A stretch of 64,000 nucleotides of DNA from Tistrella mobilis. Its GTDB lineage: Bacteria; Pseudomonadota; Alphaproteobacteria; Tistrellales; Tistrellaceae. The notes under the pieces were generated by a model, which saw nothing but the letters and a program-made list of their open reading frames with translations, was not told the DNA's origin and searched no databases. Numbering within the stretch: position 1 is the stretch's first letter; each line of letters begins with the position of its first letter. The translations under genes were made by a program, and so were the position numbers. The stretch covers positions 1 through 64,000 of the forward strand of contig NZ_JBBIAB010000019.1 of assembly GCF_039634785.1 (NCBI RefSeq), written 5' to 3'. This document shows, in pieces, positions 1 through 12,134 of this stretch.

Positions 1-151
1 CCTCTGCGAAGTCGGCAAAATCGACGCAGCTCTCGCAGCCGCAGATCGAAGCCGTCAACGCGATCACCAGGAGGTCCAGAAGCTCATGGCGTCTCGCGTT
101 ACCCGTGCGCGGGTCGGGCACTTGGCGCAGGATGGTGATCAGAGATGGCAT
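1..151 (-). CDS. ISAs1-family transposase, N-terminal fragment (runs off the left edge)
   Basis: Read on the minus strand from an ATG at 151, with a textbook ribosome-binding site (AAGGAGGAACC) directly upstream, the frame stays open to the window edge. The peptide begins MPSLITILRQVPDPRTGN and continues with a leucine-rich helix and a CGCESCVDFADFAE-type segment. The DPR...RHELLDLLVIAL pattern is that of the DDE_Tnp_1-associated domain that opens ISAs1/IS4-like transposases. Only about 50 residues are visible, so the catalytic DDE region and the integrity of the element cannot be judged. The family call rests on motif recognition and not on a search. Confidence 0.8.
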   Translation of the reverse strand, partial: MPSLITILRQVPDPRTGNARRHELLDLLVIALTASICGCESCVDFADFAE

Positions 152-229
152 CGGTTCCTCCTTGGAACCGAATAAAGAATCCATCTTTGACCATTCCGCT
201 ACCCGGGATTTTCAAATGCGATTCCCCTG
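152..229. mobile_element. Probable terminal segment of the ISAs1-like element
   Basis: This is the non-coding end of the insertion sequence, between the transposase start and ordinary chromosome. Read outward-in on the minus strand it begins CAGGGGAATCGCATTTG, resembling the CAGGG-type ends of ISAs1 elements. The exact boundary and any target duplication cannot be fixed because the other end lies outside the window. Confidence 0.4.
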
Positions 230-257
230 CCGGGGCGATGCCGCACTGCGGTGCCGC

Positions 258-1064
258 TCACCGCCGCGCATAGGCATCGAAGGCATAGGGGCCGGAGGTG
301 CTGTTGTCGATCATCTCGGGCACATGGGGCGGGATTTCGGGATGGCCGGGGTCGAACAGGCCGCAGGCCCTGAGCGCGCCGGTCAGCGACAGCCGCGCCG
401 GAATCCGCTCCAGATAGACCCGGACGGAACAGGGCATATGCGCCTGATCGGCCGAGACCCCCAGCTTCACCCCATGCAACCGGGTCCAGCGGAGCGCGTA
501 ATCCGGGTAAAGCACCGTCTGGGTCAGCTCGATCCCGGCGCCGTATTCATAATCGGACATGAACACCCGGTCCCCCGCGACCAGCGCCGCCCCCTGATAG
601 CGGTAATGCCGCCTTCCGGGCCGGTCGTGCGGCCCCATGCGTTCCAGACGCCGGTAGAAGGTCCGTCCGTCCTCGACCGAGAACACGATCAACCCGCGGA
701 TGACCTTCCCCTTCTGCGACATGGAATAGTAATATTCAAAGAACATGCCGGTCAGATTGCGCACCCGGGCATCGCCCAGCGCCATCACCCGGTCGAAATG
801 CTGGCGCAGCCGACGGTTGGTGGTGCCCTCGTCCAGACCGCGCACCCGGACGATCTCGGCGAAATCGCGCGGCGGCAGCATCATCTCGTAGGGCTCGACG
901 CCGAAATAGTCACAGATCTTGCGCAGCAAGGCCGGCCGCGGCGTGGAACTGCCGGCCAGATAGCGGTTGAGCTGGCTGCGGTTGATGCCGAGATCCCGTC
1001 CGACCTGAGAGATCGACGGCCGGTACGAGCAGAGCAGGCGAAGATTCTCGGCAATCTCGGTCAT
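258..1064 (-). CDS. XRE-type helix-turn-helix transcriptional regulator
   Basis: A 268-residue protein. Its N-terminal 60 residues form a Cro/cI-like helix-turn-helix (SISQVGRDLGINRSQLNRYL followed by PRPALLRKICDYFGV). The remaining about 200 residues are not a family I recognise and may sense a ligand. I chose the ATG at 1064; an upstream in-frame ATG at 1091 would add nine Arg-rich residues. The gene is divergent from the racemase/asparaginase pair, with 169 bp between, so local control of aspartate/asparagine genes is a reasonable inference. It also neighbours the IS end, so an unrelated origin cannot be excluded. Confidence 0.75.
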   Translation of the reverse strand: MTEIAENLRLLCSYRPSISQVGRDLGINRSQLNRYLAGSSTPRPALLRKICDYFGVEPYEMMLPPRDFAEIVRVRGLDEGTTNRRLRQHFDRVMALGDARVRNLTGMFFEYYYSMSQKGKVIRGLIVFSVEDGRTFYRRLERMGPHDRPGRRHYRYQGAALVAGDRVFMSDYEYGAGIELTQTVLYPDYALRWTRLHGVKLGVSADQAHMPCSVRVYLERIPARLSLTGALRACGLFDPGHPEIPPHVPEMIDNSTSGPYAFDAYARR

Positions 1065-1233
1065 TTGCGCTCTTCGGTGCCGTAACAGCATAAATCTGCA
1101 CCAGATTGAGCACCGAGTGCCGCATTGTCAAGCCGTGCCCCCGCCGACACCATTCCATGGCAGCTTCTGCGTCTTCGGACCATGCCTTCGGACCAGGCCT
1201 TTGGGCCATCTTCGCGGGAAAGACCCCCACGCC

Positions 1234-1980
1234 ATGACACCGCGCCCCCATGCCTCCCGGGCCTATACGCTCGGCATCATCACCGGTTCGGGTCCCGAAG
1301 CCGGGCTCGACCTCTGGGCCAAGATCCTGCGCCATACCCAGGCCCTGATGGGGCCCGGCTTCCGCGGAGATCTGGACGCGCCGCGCCTGGTGGCGGTGTC
1401 GGAACCGGCCCTCGGCCTGTCGATGGATCTGAAGGCGAACGAGGCGGCGGTCTGGGCGGCGATGGAGCGGACGGTGCGCGAAATCGCCCCAAGGGTCGAT
1501 GCCTTCGCCATCGCCTGCAACACGCTGAACTGGTATGCCCCCCGCATCGACGCGCTGCTGGCCGGCATGCCGGGCGCCGGGCAGCTGGTCTCGTTCCAGG
1601 GCGTGCTGCACGACGAAATCCGGCAGAGCGGTGCCGGCCGGGTCGGGCTGCTGGGTGCGGCCCCGGTCGTGGCGCTGGACGACCACTCCGCCTATGCTGG
1701 CCTGGCGGCCCATGTCGCGATCGAGACCCCGGCCGATCCCGACCGGCTGCAGACGCTCATCCACGACGTGAAGCGGCTGGGCGGCGCCCATCCGTCGCTT
1801 AGCCCGCGGCTTGAGGAGATCATCATGCAGATGGAGGCCGATACCATCCTGCTCGCCTGCACCGAACTGCCGCTGATCGCGCAGCCCGTCGCCGGGCGGC
1901 GGCTGATCGACGTGACCGATGCCGTCGCCGCCCGTCTGGCGGCGCTGGCGCTGGGTCATGCCGGCATGAAGGCGGCCTGA
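1234..1980 (+). CDS. Aspartate/glutamate racemase family protein
   Basis: A 248-residue cytosolic protein of the Asp/Glu racemase superfamily, whose members use two cysteines for acid-base proton exchange at the alpha carbon. Both are present: Cys95 in AIACNTLN and Cys209 in LLACTELPL, each in its expected setting. The N-terminal LGIITGSGPEAG loop is the usual phosphate/carboxylate-binding start of the fold. The ATG at 1234 follows a GGGAAAG sequence and removes a poorly conserved upstream extension. The stop overlaps the asparaginase start (TGATG), so the two are translationally coupled. Substrate is inferred to be aspartate from the neighbours (asparaginase, aspartase); the sequence does not prove it. 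Confidence 0.82.
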   Translation: MTPRPHASRAYTLGIITGSGPEAGLDLWAKILRHTQALMGPGFRGDLDAPRLVAVSEPALGLSMDLKANEAAVWAAMERTVREIAPRVDAFAIACNTLNWYAPRIDALLAGMPGAGQLVSFQGVLHDEIRQSGAGRVGLLGAAPVVALDDHSAYAGLAAHVAIETPADPDRLQTLIHDVKRLGGAHPSLSPRLEEIIMQMEADTILLACTELPLIAQPVAGRRLIDVTDAVAARLAALALGHAGMKAA

Positions 1981-2825
1981 TGCGCCTGCTGCTCATCCAC
2001 ACCGGCGGCACCATCGGCATGGGCGACACGCCCCACGGCCTCGGCCCCGTCGACGGGCTGGTCGAAGCCGCGGTCGAGGCGCGCCTGCCCGGAGGCATCC
2101 GGCTGACCACACGGGTCTTCGCGCCGCTGCTCGACAGCGCCGATGTCGGCCCGTCGCACTGGAACCGGATGCTCGACCTGATCGACGACCACCCGGGCAC
2201 GCCGGTGATCGTCACCCACGGCACCGACACCATGGCCTTCACCGGTGCAGCGCTGTCGCAGGCGCTGGCAGGCCTTGGCCGCCATGTCGTGCTTTGCGGC
2301 GCCATGCAGCCGCTCGGCCGCGGCGGCGATGCGGAAGACAATCTCGATCTGGCGATCGATGCCGCCCTCCGCCCCGGCGAGGCGGTGATGCTGGCCTTCG
2401 CCGGCCGTCTGATGCCGGCGGAAGGGCTGGTCAAACATGATTCGCAGGGCGCCGACAGCTTCCGCGCCATCCCCCAGCCCCCCGCCTGCCCGCCCCGCCG
2501 CCGGCGGTTCGGCGACCGGCGGCTGGCGGTCCTCTCCCTCTCGCCCGGCATGCCGGCCGCCATGCTGCGGGCCTCTCTGGCGGAGCTGGATGGTGCCGTG
2601 CTCAGGGTCTTCGGCTCGGGCACGGCGATGGCCGATCCCGAGGTTCTGGCAGCCCTGTCCGCGGCCGTGCAGGCCGGCAAGCGCATCCGCGCGGTCAGCC
2701 AGTGCGAACAGGGCGGGCTGATCCCCGGCAGCTATGCCGCCGGCGCCGGCCTCTGGTCCTGCGGGGTGGAAAACGGCGGCACCGAGACCCCGGAAGCCGC
2801 CCTGATCCGCCTCTGGCTGGGCTGA
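1980..2825 (+). CDS. L-asparaginase-type amidohydrolase
   Basis: A 281-residue member of the bacterial asparaginase/glutaminase family, hydrolysing asparagine to aspartate and ammonia. Both catalytic triad elements are visible: HTGGTIGM near the N-terminus (nucleophilic Thr11) and VTHGTDTM (Thr82-Asp83). The C-terminal part carries the usual VSQCEQGGL substrate-side segment. There is no signal peptide, so it is cytosolic. At 281 residues it is shorter than the roughly 330-350 of classical enzymes. It starts inside the stop codon of the racemase gene, and the pair reads as an Asn-to-Asp module feeding the aspartase encoded convergently next door. Confidence 0.88.
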   Translation: MRLLLIHTGGTIGMGDTPHGLGPVDGLVEAAVEARLPGGIRLTTRVFAPLLDSADVGPSHWNRMLDLIDDHPGTPVIVTHGTDTMAFTGAALSQALAGLGRHVVLCGAMQPLGRGGDAEDNLDLAIDAALRPGEAVMLAFAGRLMPAEGLVKHDSQGADSFRAIPQPPACPPRRRRFGDRRLAVLSLSPGMPAAMLRASLAELDGAVLRVFGSGTAMADPEVLAALSAAVQAGKRIRAVSQCEQGGLIPGSYAAGAGLWSCGVENGGTETPEAALIRLWLG

Positions 2826-2893
2826 CCCCGGATACGAAATCGGGGGAGCCTCCCCCCGAAGCTCCCCCGATCCGTCGCCGCACCGGCTCCGCG

Positions 2894-4267
<1,374 letters not shown>

Positions 4268-4345
4268 CGGTCTGATCCAGGCTGTGATGTGCGGGGGTGG
4301 GACCGGAGCCGTCCGGAAAGAACGGCCCCGGCAGTCGGGTCCGGG

Positions 4346-5776
4346 TTACTTCCAGACCGTCGGATCCCAGGCCTTGCGATCGATGTCGAGATCGGGGAAG
4401 CGCGCGGGATCGAGCACCGGGCGGGCGACGCCGGCCTTCAGCTGGGTGCGGTAGTCGTCGATCACCCGCATCGCCACGGGGAAGAGCATGATGATCGCGA
4501 TCAGATTGACCAGGGCGAGCAGGCCCATCATCGGGTCCGAGAAGAAGAACACCGAGGTGGCCTGCGGGGCGGCGGCGCCCAGGAAGACCATCGCCAGGAT
4601 GGCGAGGCGCAGCGCCAGAACGGCCGGCTTCGACCGGGTCATCACCGCCAGGCCGTTTTCGCCCAGATAGTAGTTGTAGATGATCGACGAGAAGGCGAAG
4701 AGCAGGATGGCGAGCGTCAGCAGATAGCGCGCGGCATCGCCCAGATGGCTGGCCAGCGACTGCTGGGTCAGCGCCACGCCGTCGATGCCCTGGGCACCCG
4801 GAACATAGACGTCGCCCAAAAGGATGATCAGCGCCGTGCAGGTGCAGATCAGCATGGTGTCGATGAAGACCGACAGCGACTGGGTGATGCCCTGGCTGAC
4901 CGGATGGCGGACCAGCGCGGTGGCCGCCACGTTCGGCGCCGAGCCCAGGCCGGCTTCGTTGGAGAACAGGCCCCGGCGCAGGCCCTGGGCGATGGCCGCC
5001 CCCATGCCGCCGGCAACCGCCTGATCGAAGCCGAAGGCCGAGCGGACGATGCGCACCAGCATGTCGGGCACATCGGCGATGTTGAGGCCGATGACCAGAA
5101 TGGCGACCGCGATATAGCCGAGCGCCATGACCGGCACCACCACATCCGCCGCCCGGGCGATGCGCTTGATGCCGCCGAAGATGACCAGCGCGGTGACGGC
5201 GACGATCACGATGCCCGACCACAGGCGGTCGATGCCGAAGCTGTCATGCAGGGCGCCGGCCATGGTGTTGCCCTGGAAGGCATTGAAGCCGAAGCCGAAC
5301 GAGGCCATCAGGCAGATGCCGTAGACGATGGCCAGCCAGTTGTAGCGCCCGCCGAGACCGCGGCGGATGTAATAGGCCGGCCCGCCCCGGAACCCGCCCT
5401 CGCCGTCGCGGGTTTTGTAGAGCTGGGCGAGCGTGCATTCGATCAGGCTGGTCGCCATGCCGCAGAGCGCGATCGCCCACATCCAGAACACCGCACCCGG
5501 GCCGCCGAGCGTGATGGCGACCGCGACACCGGCGATGTTGCCGCCGCCGACACGCCCGCCCACCGAGACCAGCAGCGCCTCCCGCGCCGAGATCGCGTTC
5601 GGATCGGCATTGTTGGCGCCGCGCCCCAGCACGCGGAACATCCGCCGGAAAAACACGAACTGCACGAAGCCCGACATGATCGTCAGGAACACGCCGAACA
5701 CGACCAGGATCGGGATCAGCGCCCATCCCCAGGTCAGATTGTCGATCGCTCCGAAGAACGCCGTCAGAAACTCCAT
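4346..5776 (-). CDS. Sodium:alanine (AGCS) family amino-acid symporter
   Basis: A 476-residue polytopic inner-membrane carrier with about ten hydrophobic segments. The signature of the alanine/glycine:cation symporter family is clear: VGGGNIAGVAVAITLGGPGA near residues 94-113, followed by FWMW, then GGFRGGPAYYI. Family members import Ala, Gly or other small amino acids with Na+. It is first in a minus-strand unit with aspA, so uptake of an amino acid that feeds aspartate catabolism is the likely role. The ATG at 5776 begins the first amphipathic segment directly and follows a GGGAGG sequence. Confidence 0.9.
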   Translation of the reverse strand: MEFLTAFFGAIDNLTWGWALIPILVVFGVFLTIMSGFVQFVFFRRMFRVLGRGANNADPNAISAREALLVSVGGRVGGGNIAGVAVAITLGGPGAVFWMWAIALCGMATSLIECTLAQLYKTRDGEGGFRGGPAYYIRRGLGGRYNWLAIVYGICLMASFGFGFNAFQGNTMAGALHDSFGIDRLWSGIVIVAVTALVIFGGIKRIARAADVVVPVMALGYIAVAILVIGLNIADVPDMLVRIVRSAFGFDQAVAGGMGAAIAQGLRRGLFSNEAGLGSAPNVAATALVRHPVSQGITQSLSVFIDTMLICTCTALIILLGDVYVPGAQGIDGVALTQQSLASHLGDAARYLLTLAILLFAFSSIIYNYYLGENGLAVMTRSKPAVLALRLAILAMVFLGAAAPQATSVFFFSDPMMGLLALVNLIAIIMLFPVAMRVIDDYRTQLKAGVARPVLDPARFPDLDIDRKAWDPTVWK

Positions 5777-6183
5777 CGTCTCCCTCCTGCCCCACGGCCG
5801 TAATCCGGCCCGTTATGGATGAGCGTCATGGTAGAGAGACCCCGCACGCCGCAGGATTCCGCTGTTGGCTGCAACCTGATGCAGTTTGGTGCTGTTCACG
5901 CGCCAGGGTGAACCAGGCATGCCAGGGCGCCCCGCGGGCGGCCCCTGCCGGGCCCAGATGCGGCGATCCCTGGCCCGCAACGGGAAGGCGCTGCGGAAAT
6001 AGGCGGTTGACGGAGAGATGACACCCCGCCATCTTTGCGCCGCACGGCACTCGTTAAAGGTGGTTGACGCGGTCGCTGAGGCGTGCAATTGCCCGCGCGC
6101 ACCGCAGGCCCGCTTTGCCCGTGGCGCTCCCTGTCGGCCCTGCGCCGGCCGCTGCCCCTCTTCGAACGCTTGCGTGAAGGCCC
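5777..6183. other. Divergent intergenic region, no gene seen
   Basis: This 407-bp stretch separates the symporter (minus) from tkt (plus). Two TTGACG hexamers at 6007-6012 and 6064-6069 could be -35 elements for tkt, but neither has a convincing -10 at 16-18 bp (CATCTT at 6030-6035 is the best). No open frame here has gene-like composition or a known motif. Confidence 0.5.
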
Positions 6184-8193
<2,010 letters not shown>

Positions 8194-8214
8194 CCGGGGA
8201 TCCGGTCCCGGCCT

Positions 8215-8228
8215 CCCCCGTTCGGGGG
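8215..8228 (+). repeat. Compact hairpin downstream of tkt
   Basis: CCCCCG and CGGGGG arms flank a two-base centre, extended by GGCC/GGCC outside. No T-run follows, so it is not a classical intrinsic terminator; it may protect the tkt mRNA end or cause pausing. Confidence 0.4.
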
Positions 8229-8270
8229 CTGGCCGATCCGGGATGCCGCAGCGACCGTAACAACCCCCCA

Positions 8271-8298
8271 GGGGCGCCGCCAAGGCGGTCGGCGCCCC
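8271..8298 (+). repeat. Stem-loop in the gap leader
   Basis: Perfect 9-bp arms (GGGGCGCCG, 8271-8279, and CGGCGCCCC, 8290-8298) enclose a 10-base loop about 27 bases before the gap start. It leaves the ribosome-binding site (GGAGGAA) free. An mRNA-processing or stabilising role is conceivable. Confidence 0.4.
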
Positions 8299-8325
8299 CA
8301 CGTCGAAGACAGTTCGGAGGAAGGC

Positions 8326-9330
8326 ATGACCATTCGGGTGGCGATCAACGGCTTCGGCCGCATCGGCCGTGGCGTTCTGCGTGCGATCGTCGAGTCGGGC
8401 CGGACCGACATCCAGGTCGTCGGGATCAACGATCTCGCGCCTGCCGAGACCAACGCCCATCTGTTCAAGTACGATTCGGTCCATGGCCGTTTCAACGGCG
8501 AGGTCAAGGTCGAGGGCGACACCATCGACGTCGGCACCGGCCCGATCAAGGTGACCTCGGAACGCGACCCGGCCAAGCTGCCCTGGGGCGAGCTGAAGGT
8601 CGACGTGGCGCTGGAGTGCACCGGCATCTTCACCAAGCGTGATGCCGCCGCCAAGCACCTGGAAGCCGGCGCCCGCAAGGTGCTGGTCTCGGCCCCGGCC
8701 GACAATGCCGATTACACCGTGGTGTTCGGCGTGAACGAGGCCGGCCTGACGCCTGAGCACACCGTGGTGTCGAACGCGTCCTGCACCACCAACTGCCTGG
8801 CCCCGGTCGCCAAGGTGCTGAACGACACCATCGGCATCGAGCATGGCTACATGACCACGGTCCACGCCTATACCGGCGACCAGCCGGTTCTGGACGTGGC
8901 CCACAAGGATCTGCGCCGCGCCCGTGCCGCCGCGCAGTCGATCATCCCGACCTCGACCGGTGCCGCCCGGGCGGTCGGCCTGGTGCTGCCCGAACTGAAG
9001 GGCAAGCTGGACGGCGTCGCCGTGCGCGTGCCGACCCCGAACGTGTCGATGATCGACCTGACCGTCGTCGCCAAGCGCGGCACCACGGTCGACGAGGTCA
9101 ATGCCGCGATGCGCGCCGCCGCCGAGGGCCCGATGAAGGGCGTTCTGGGCGTGGTCAGCGAGCCGCTGGTGTCGATCGACTTCAACCACGACCCGCATTC
9201 GTCGAGCTTCGACACCACCCAGACCGCGGTGATCGATGGCACGCTGGTGCGTGTTCTGTCGTGGTATGACAACGAGTGGGGCTTCTCGAACCGCATGGCC
9301 GACACGGCCGTGGCGCTCGGCAAGCTCTGA
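8326..9330 (+). CDS. gap: Glyceraldehyde-3-phosphate dehydrogenase
   Basis: A 334-residue type I enzyme interconverting glyceraldehyde-3-phosphate and 1,3-bisphosphoglycerate with NAD(P). It starts with the dinucleotide-binding segment [15 protein letters not shown], has the active-site [12 protein letters not shown] (nucleophile Cys153), and ends with [20 protein letters not shown] at the end of the second strand keeps the Asp that usually favours NAD over NADP, though cofactor use is inferred. The start codon follows GGAGGAAGGC at good spacing. It lies 132 bp after tkt and is closed by a strong terminator, so pgk may be expressed partly from its own promoter. Confidence 0.97.
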   Translation: MTIRVAINGFGRIGRGVLRAIVESGRTDIQVVGINDLAPAETNAHLFKYDSVHGRFNGEVKVEGDTIDVGTGPIKVTSERDPAKLPWGELKVDVALECTGIFTKRDAAAKHLEAGARKVLVSAPADNADYTVVFGVNEAGLTPEHTVVSNASCTTNCLAPVAKVLNDTIGIEHGYMTTVHAYTGDQPVLDVAHKDLRRARAAAQSIIPTSTGAARAVGLVLPELKGKLDGVAVRVPTPNVSMIDLTVVAKRGTTVDEVNAAMRAAAEGPMKGVLGVVSEPLVSIDFNHDPHSSSFDTTQTAVIDGTLVRVLSWYDNEWGFSNRMADTAVALGKL

Positions 9331-9343
9331 TCTTGTCCGATGC

Positions 9344-9379
9344 GGGCCCCGCGCAGCGATGCGCGGGGCCCGTTTCTTT
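9344..9379 (+). terminator. Intrinsic terminator after gap
   Basis: A perfect 11-bp GC stem (GGGCCCCGCGC, 9344-9354; GCGCGGGGCCC, 9361-9371) has a six-base loop and is followed by GTTTCTTT. It sits 13 bases after the gap stop and before pgk, so it would attenuate read-through between the two genes. Confidence 0.8.
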
Positions 9380-9439
9380 AGATCGTCGTCAGATCGCCTC
9401 TCAGACGGCCCTTCCCTCGCGAGAACGGAACGCTCCCCC

Positions 9440-10636
9440 ATGCCCGCCAGCTTCAAGACCCTCGACCAGATCGACGTCGCCGGCAAGGTCGTCCTTGTCC
9501 GCCTGGACCTGAACGTGCCGATGAAGGACGGTGTCGTCACCGACGCGACCCGCATCGAGCGCCAGGCCCCGACGGTGCGCGCGCTGGCCGAACGCGGCGC
9601 CCGGGTGGTCGTGCTCTCGCATTTCGACCGGCCCAAGGGCAAGGTCGTGCCGTCGATGTCGCTGAAGCCGGTGGCGGCCCCGCTCGCCGCCGCGATCGGC
9701 CGTCCGGTCGCCTTCGCCGAGGATTGCATCGGCGACGCCGCCGCCGCCGTGGTCAGCAAGCTTGGCGACGGCGAGGTGGCGCTGCTTGAAAACCTGCGCT
9801 TCCATGCCGGGGAAGAGAAGAACGAGGCCGGTTTCGCCGATGCGCTGGCGAGCCTGGGCCAGGTCTTCATCTCCGACGCCTTCTCCTGCGCCCATCGCGC
9901 CCATGCCTCGACCGTGGGTCTGGCCGAGCGTCTGCCCACCGCCGCCGGCCTGTCGATGCAGGCGGAGCTTGAGGCCCTGGGGGCGGCGCTTGCCGAGCCG
10001 CAGCGCCCGGTGGCCGCGATCGTCGGCGGCGCCAAGGTCTCGACCAAGATCGATCTGCTCAACAATCTGGTCGCGCGGGTCGATGCGGTGATCATCGGCG
10101 GCGGCATGGCCAACACCTTCCTGCATGCCCAGGGCATCGCGGTCGGCAAGTCGCTCTGCGAGGCCGATCTGGCCGAGACCGCGCGCGGCATTCTGGCCAA
10201 GGCCGAGGCTGCCGGCTGCAAGGTCGTGCTGCCGGTGGATGCCGTGGTGGCGCGTGAGTTCAAGGCCGGGGCCGACAACCGCACCGTCGACGTGGCCGAG
10301 GTGGCGGCCGACGAGATGATCCTGGATGTGGGGCCCAGGACCGTCGCCGAGGTCGAAGCCTGCCTCGCCGGCTCGAAGACCCTGCTCTGGAACGGCCCCT
10401 TCGGCGCCTTCGAGATCCAGCCCTTCGATGCCGCGACGGTGGCGGTTGCGAAGGCGGTCGAAAAGCTGACCGGCGCCGGCACGCTCGCCTCGATCGCAGG
10501 CGGCGGCGACACGGTCGCGGCGCTCGCCCATGCCGGGGTGGTCGACGCGCTCACCTATGTCTCCACTGCCGGCGGCGCCTTCCTCGAATATTGCGAGGGC
10601 AAGGAACTGCCCGGCGTGGCAGCGCTTTCCCGTTGA
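9440..10636 (+). CDS. pgk: Phosphoglycerate kinase
   Basis: A 398-residue, two-domain kinase transferring phosphate from 1,3-bisphosphoglycerate to ADP. The N-domain carries [14 protein letters not shown] near residues 17-30 and LSHFDRPKG. The hinge and C-domain carry [32 protein letters not shown] and the nucleotide-loop [12 protein letters not shown] longer frame reading through from gap exists, but the ATG at 9440 matches the family start. It is followed three bases later by a small unknown gene and then fba. Confidence 0.97.
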   Translation: MPASFKTLDQIDVAGKVVLVRLDLNVPMKDGVVTDATRIERQAPTVRALAERGARVVVLSHFDRPKGKVVPSMSLKPVAAPLAAAIGRPVAFAEDCIGDAAAAVVSKLGDGEVALLENLRFHAGEEKNEAGFADALASLGQVFISDAFSCAHRAHASTVGLAERLPTAAGLSMQAELEALGAALAEPQRPVAAIVGGAKVSTKIDLLNNLVARVDAVIIGGGMANTFLHAQGIAVGKSLCEADLAETARGILAKAEAAGCKVVLPVDAVVAREFKAGADNRTVDVAEVAADEMILDVGPRTVAEVEACLAGSKTLLWNGPFGAFEIQPFDAATVAVAKAVEKLTGAGTLASIAGGGDTVAALAHAGVVDALTYVSTAGGAFLEYCEGKELPGVAALSR

Positions 10637-10639
10637 CCG

Positions 10640-11008
10640 ATGACGGCCGGTGCAGGCGGGGATGATCGCGTGGCGGCGGTGGCGGCGCTCGCCGACATCA
10701 CCGCCCTCGCCGATGCGATCAGGGACGGGCGACGGGCGGCGCCCGCCGCGGTGACCACCCCGCCCGGCCTGATGGCCGCAGGCGGGATCGGCTGGATCCG
10801 GGAACTGGCCGCGGCGCTGACCGCGCGCCCTGAAACCGCCGGTTGCCGGCTGGTGGTCGACTGCGGCAGCGATGCCGCACGCGCCCATATGCTGGCGGCC
10901 TCGGGGCTGGCCGATCCGGTGATCGAGACCTCACCGGCGGTGTTCATGACGCTCTGCGCCGCCGCCGCCCCCGAAACCAGGGTACGAACGCCCCAAGACC
11001 CCCTCTGA
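10640..11008 (+). CDS. Uncharacterised 122-residue protein between pgk and fba
   Basis: The frame opens three bases after the pgk stop and has the same high-GC third-position pattern as its neighbours. The protein is alanine-rich and soluble, with a probable strand-turn unit CRLVVDCGSDAARAHMLAAS in the middle and a helical first half; I see no known catalytic motif. Close packing behind pgk suggests it is translated from the same mRNA. The start is uncertain because no strong ribosome-binding site precedes it. A coincidental open frame is possible, although the DCG...A pattern looks like a folded domain. Confidence 0.5.
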   Translation: MTAGAGGDDRVAAVAALADITALADAIRDGRRAAPAAVTTPPGLMAAGGIGWIRELAAALTARPETAGCRLVVDCGSDAARAHMLAASGLADPVIETSPAVFMTLCAAAAPETRVRTPQDPL

Positions 11009-11066
11009 GGCGCCCTGTCGGGGCCGCTGACACGAAGTTGTCGCGCCCCCCACCGTGGTCGGGTGA

Positions 11067-11095
11067 TTGCAAATCACGCACGTCTCGGTTACAAG
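11067..11095 (+). promoter_or_regulatory. Putative sigma-70 promoter for fba
   Basis: TTGCAA (11067-11072) and TACAAG (11090-11095) are separated by exactly 17 bp. They lie about 120 bp upstream of fba, in a stretch otherwise without a gene. Confidence 0.5.
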
Positions 11096-11213
11096 GCGCA
11101 TCGGACGGGCATCCCCCGCGGCCGGCACTGCTTTTCAGCGCCGGACCAGGAGTTTACAGCAAAGGTGGCCGCCTCTGGCGCCGCCGGCGCATCAGCCAGG
11201 GAACGACGACCGG

Positions 11214-12134
11214 ATGAAGATCACTCAGCGCGTGAAGCGGATCCTCGCCAATTACGAAGGCGAGAACCCGGGTGTGAAGGCGAACCTCGCCCGCATCCTG
11301 ATGGAAGGCCGTCTGGGCGGCACCGGCCGTCTGGTCATTCTGCCGGTCGACCAGGGCTTCGAGCACGGTCCCGCGCGCAGCTTCGCCCCGAACCCGCCGG
11401 CCTATGACCCGCACTACCACTATCAGCTGGCGATCGATGCCGGCCTGTCGGCCTATGCCGCGCCGCTCGGCATGCTGGAAGCCGGTGCCGACACCTTTGC
11501 CGGCGCGATCCCGACCATCCTGAAGGTCAACAGCTCCAACAGCCTGGCGACCGAGAAGGACCAGGCCGTGACCGCGACCGTCGACGACGCCCTGCGTCTC
11601 GGCTGCGCAGCCATCGGCTTCACCATCTATCCGGGCTCGGAATACCAGTTCGAGATGATCGAGGAGCTGCGCGAGCTGACCCTCGAGGCGAAGTCGAAGG
11701 GCGTCGCCGTGGTCGTCTGGTCGTATCCGCGCGGCGGCATGCTGTCGAAGAAGGGCGAGACCGCCCTCGACGTCTGCGCCTACGCCGCCCATCATGCGGC
11801 CCTGCTCGGCGCGAACATCATCAAGGTGAAGCCGCCGACCGCCGATCTGGAGCAGGACGAGGCCAAGAAGGTCTACGAGAAGTTCGACATCGCCCGCTCG
11901 ACGCTGGCGGAGCGCATCTCGCACGTCATGCAGGCCTCGTTCGCCGGCCGCCGCATCGTGGTGTTCTCGGGCGGCAACGCCAAGGGCACCGACGAGCTGA
12001 TGGACGAGATCCGGCAGCTGCGCGACGGTGGTGCCAACGGCTCGATCATCGGCCGCAACACCTTCCAGCGCCCGCGTGAGGAGGCCCTCGCCCTGCTTGA
12101 CCAGATCATCAAGATCTATCAGGGCAAGGCGTGA
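11214..12134 (+). CDS. fbaB: Class I (DhnA-type) fructose-bisphosphate aldolase
   Basis: A 306-residue Schiff-base aldolase of the archaeal/FbaB (DeoC/DhnA) type, cleaving fructose-1,6-bisphosphate to two triose phosphates without a metal. Family blocks visible are [39 protein letters not shown], the lysine-bearing [14 protein letters not shown] (Lys204/Lys206, one of which forms the Schiff base), [12 protein letters not shown] and [12 protein letters not shown]. The class II zinc motifs are absent. The ATG at 11214 removes an Arg-rich upstream extension unlike the family. Its stop overlaps the thiE start (GTGA). Confidence 0.93.
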   Translation: MKITQRVKRILANYEGENPGVKANLARILMEGRLGGTGRLVILPVDQGFEHGPARSFAPNPPAYDPHYHYQLAIDAGLSAYAAPLGMLEAGADTFAGAIPTILKVNSSNSLATEKDQAVTATVDDALRLGCAAIGFTIYPGSEYQFEMIEELRELTLEAKSKGVAVVVWSYPRGGMLSKKGETALDVCAYAAHHAALLGANIIKVKPPTADLEQDEAKKVYEKFDIARSTLAERISHVMQASFAGRRIVVFSGGNAKGTDELMDEIRQLRDGGANGSIIGRNTFQRPREEALALLDQIIKIYQGKA

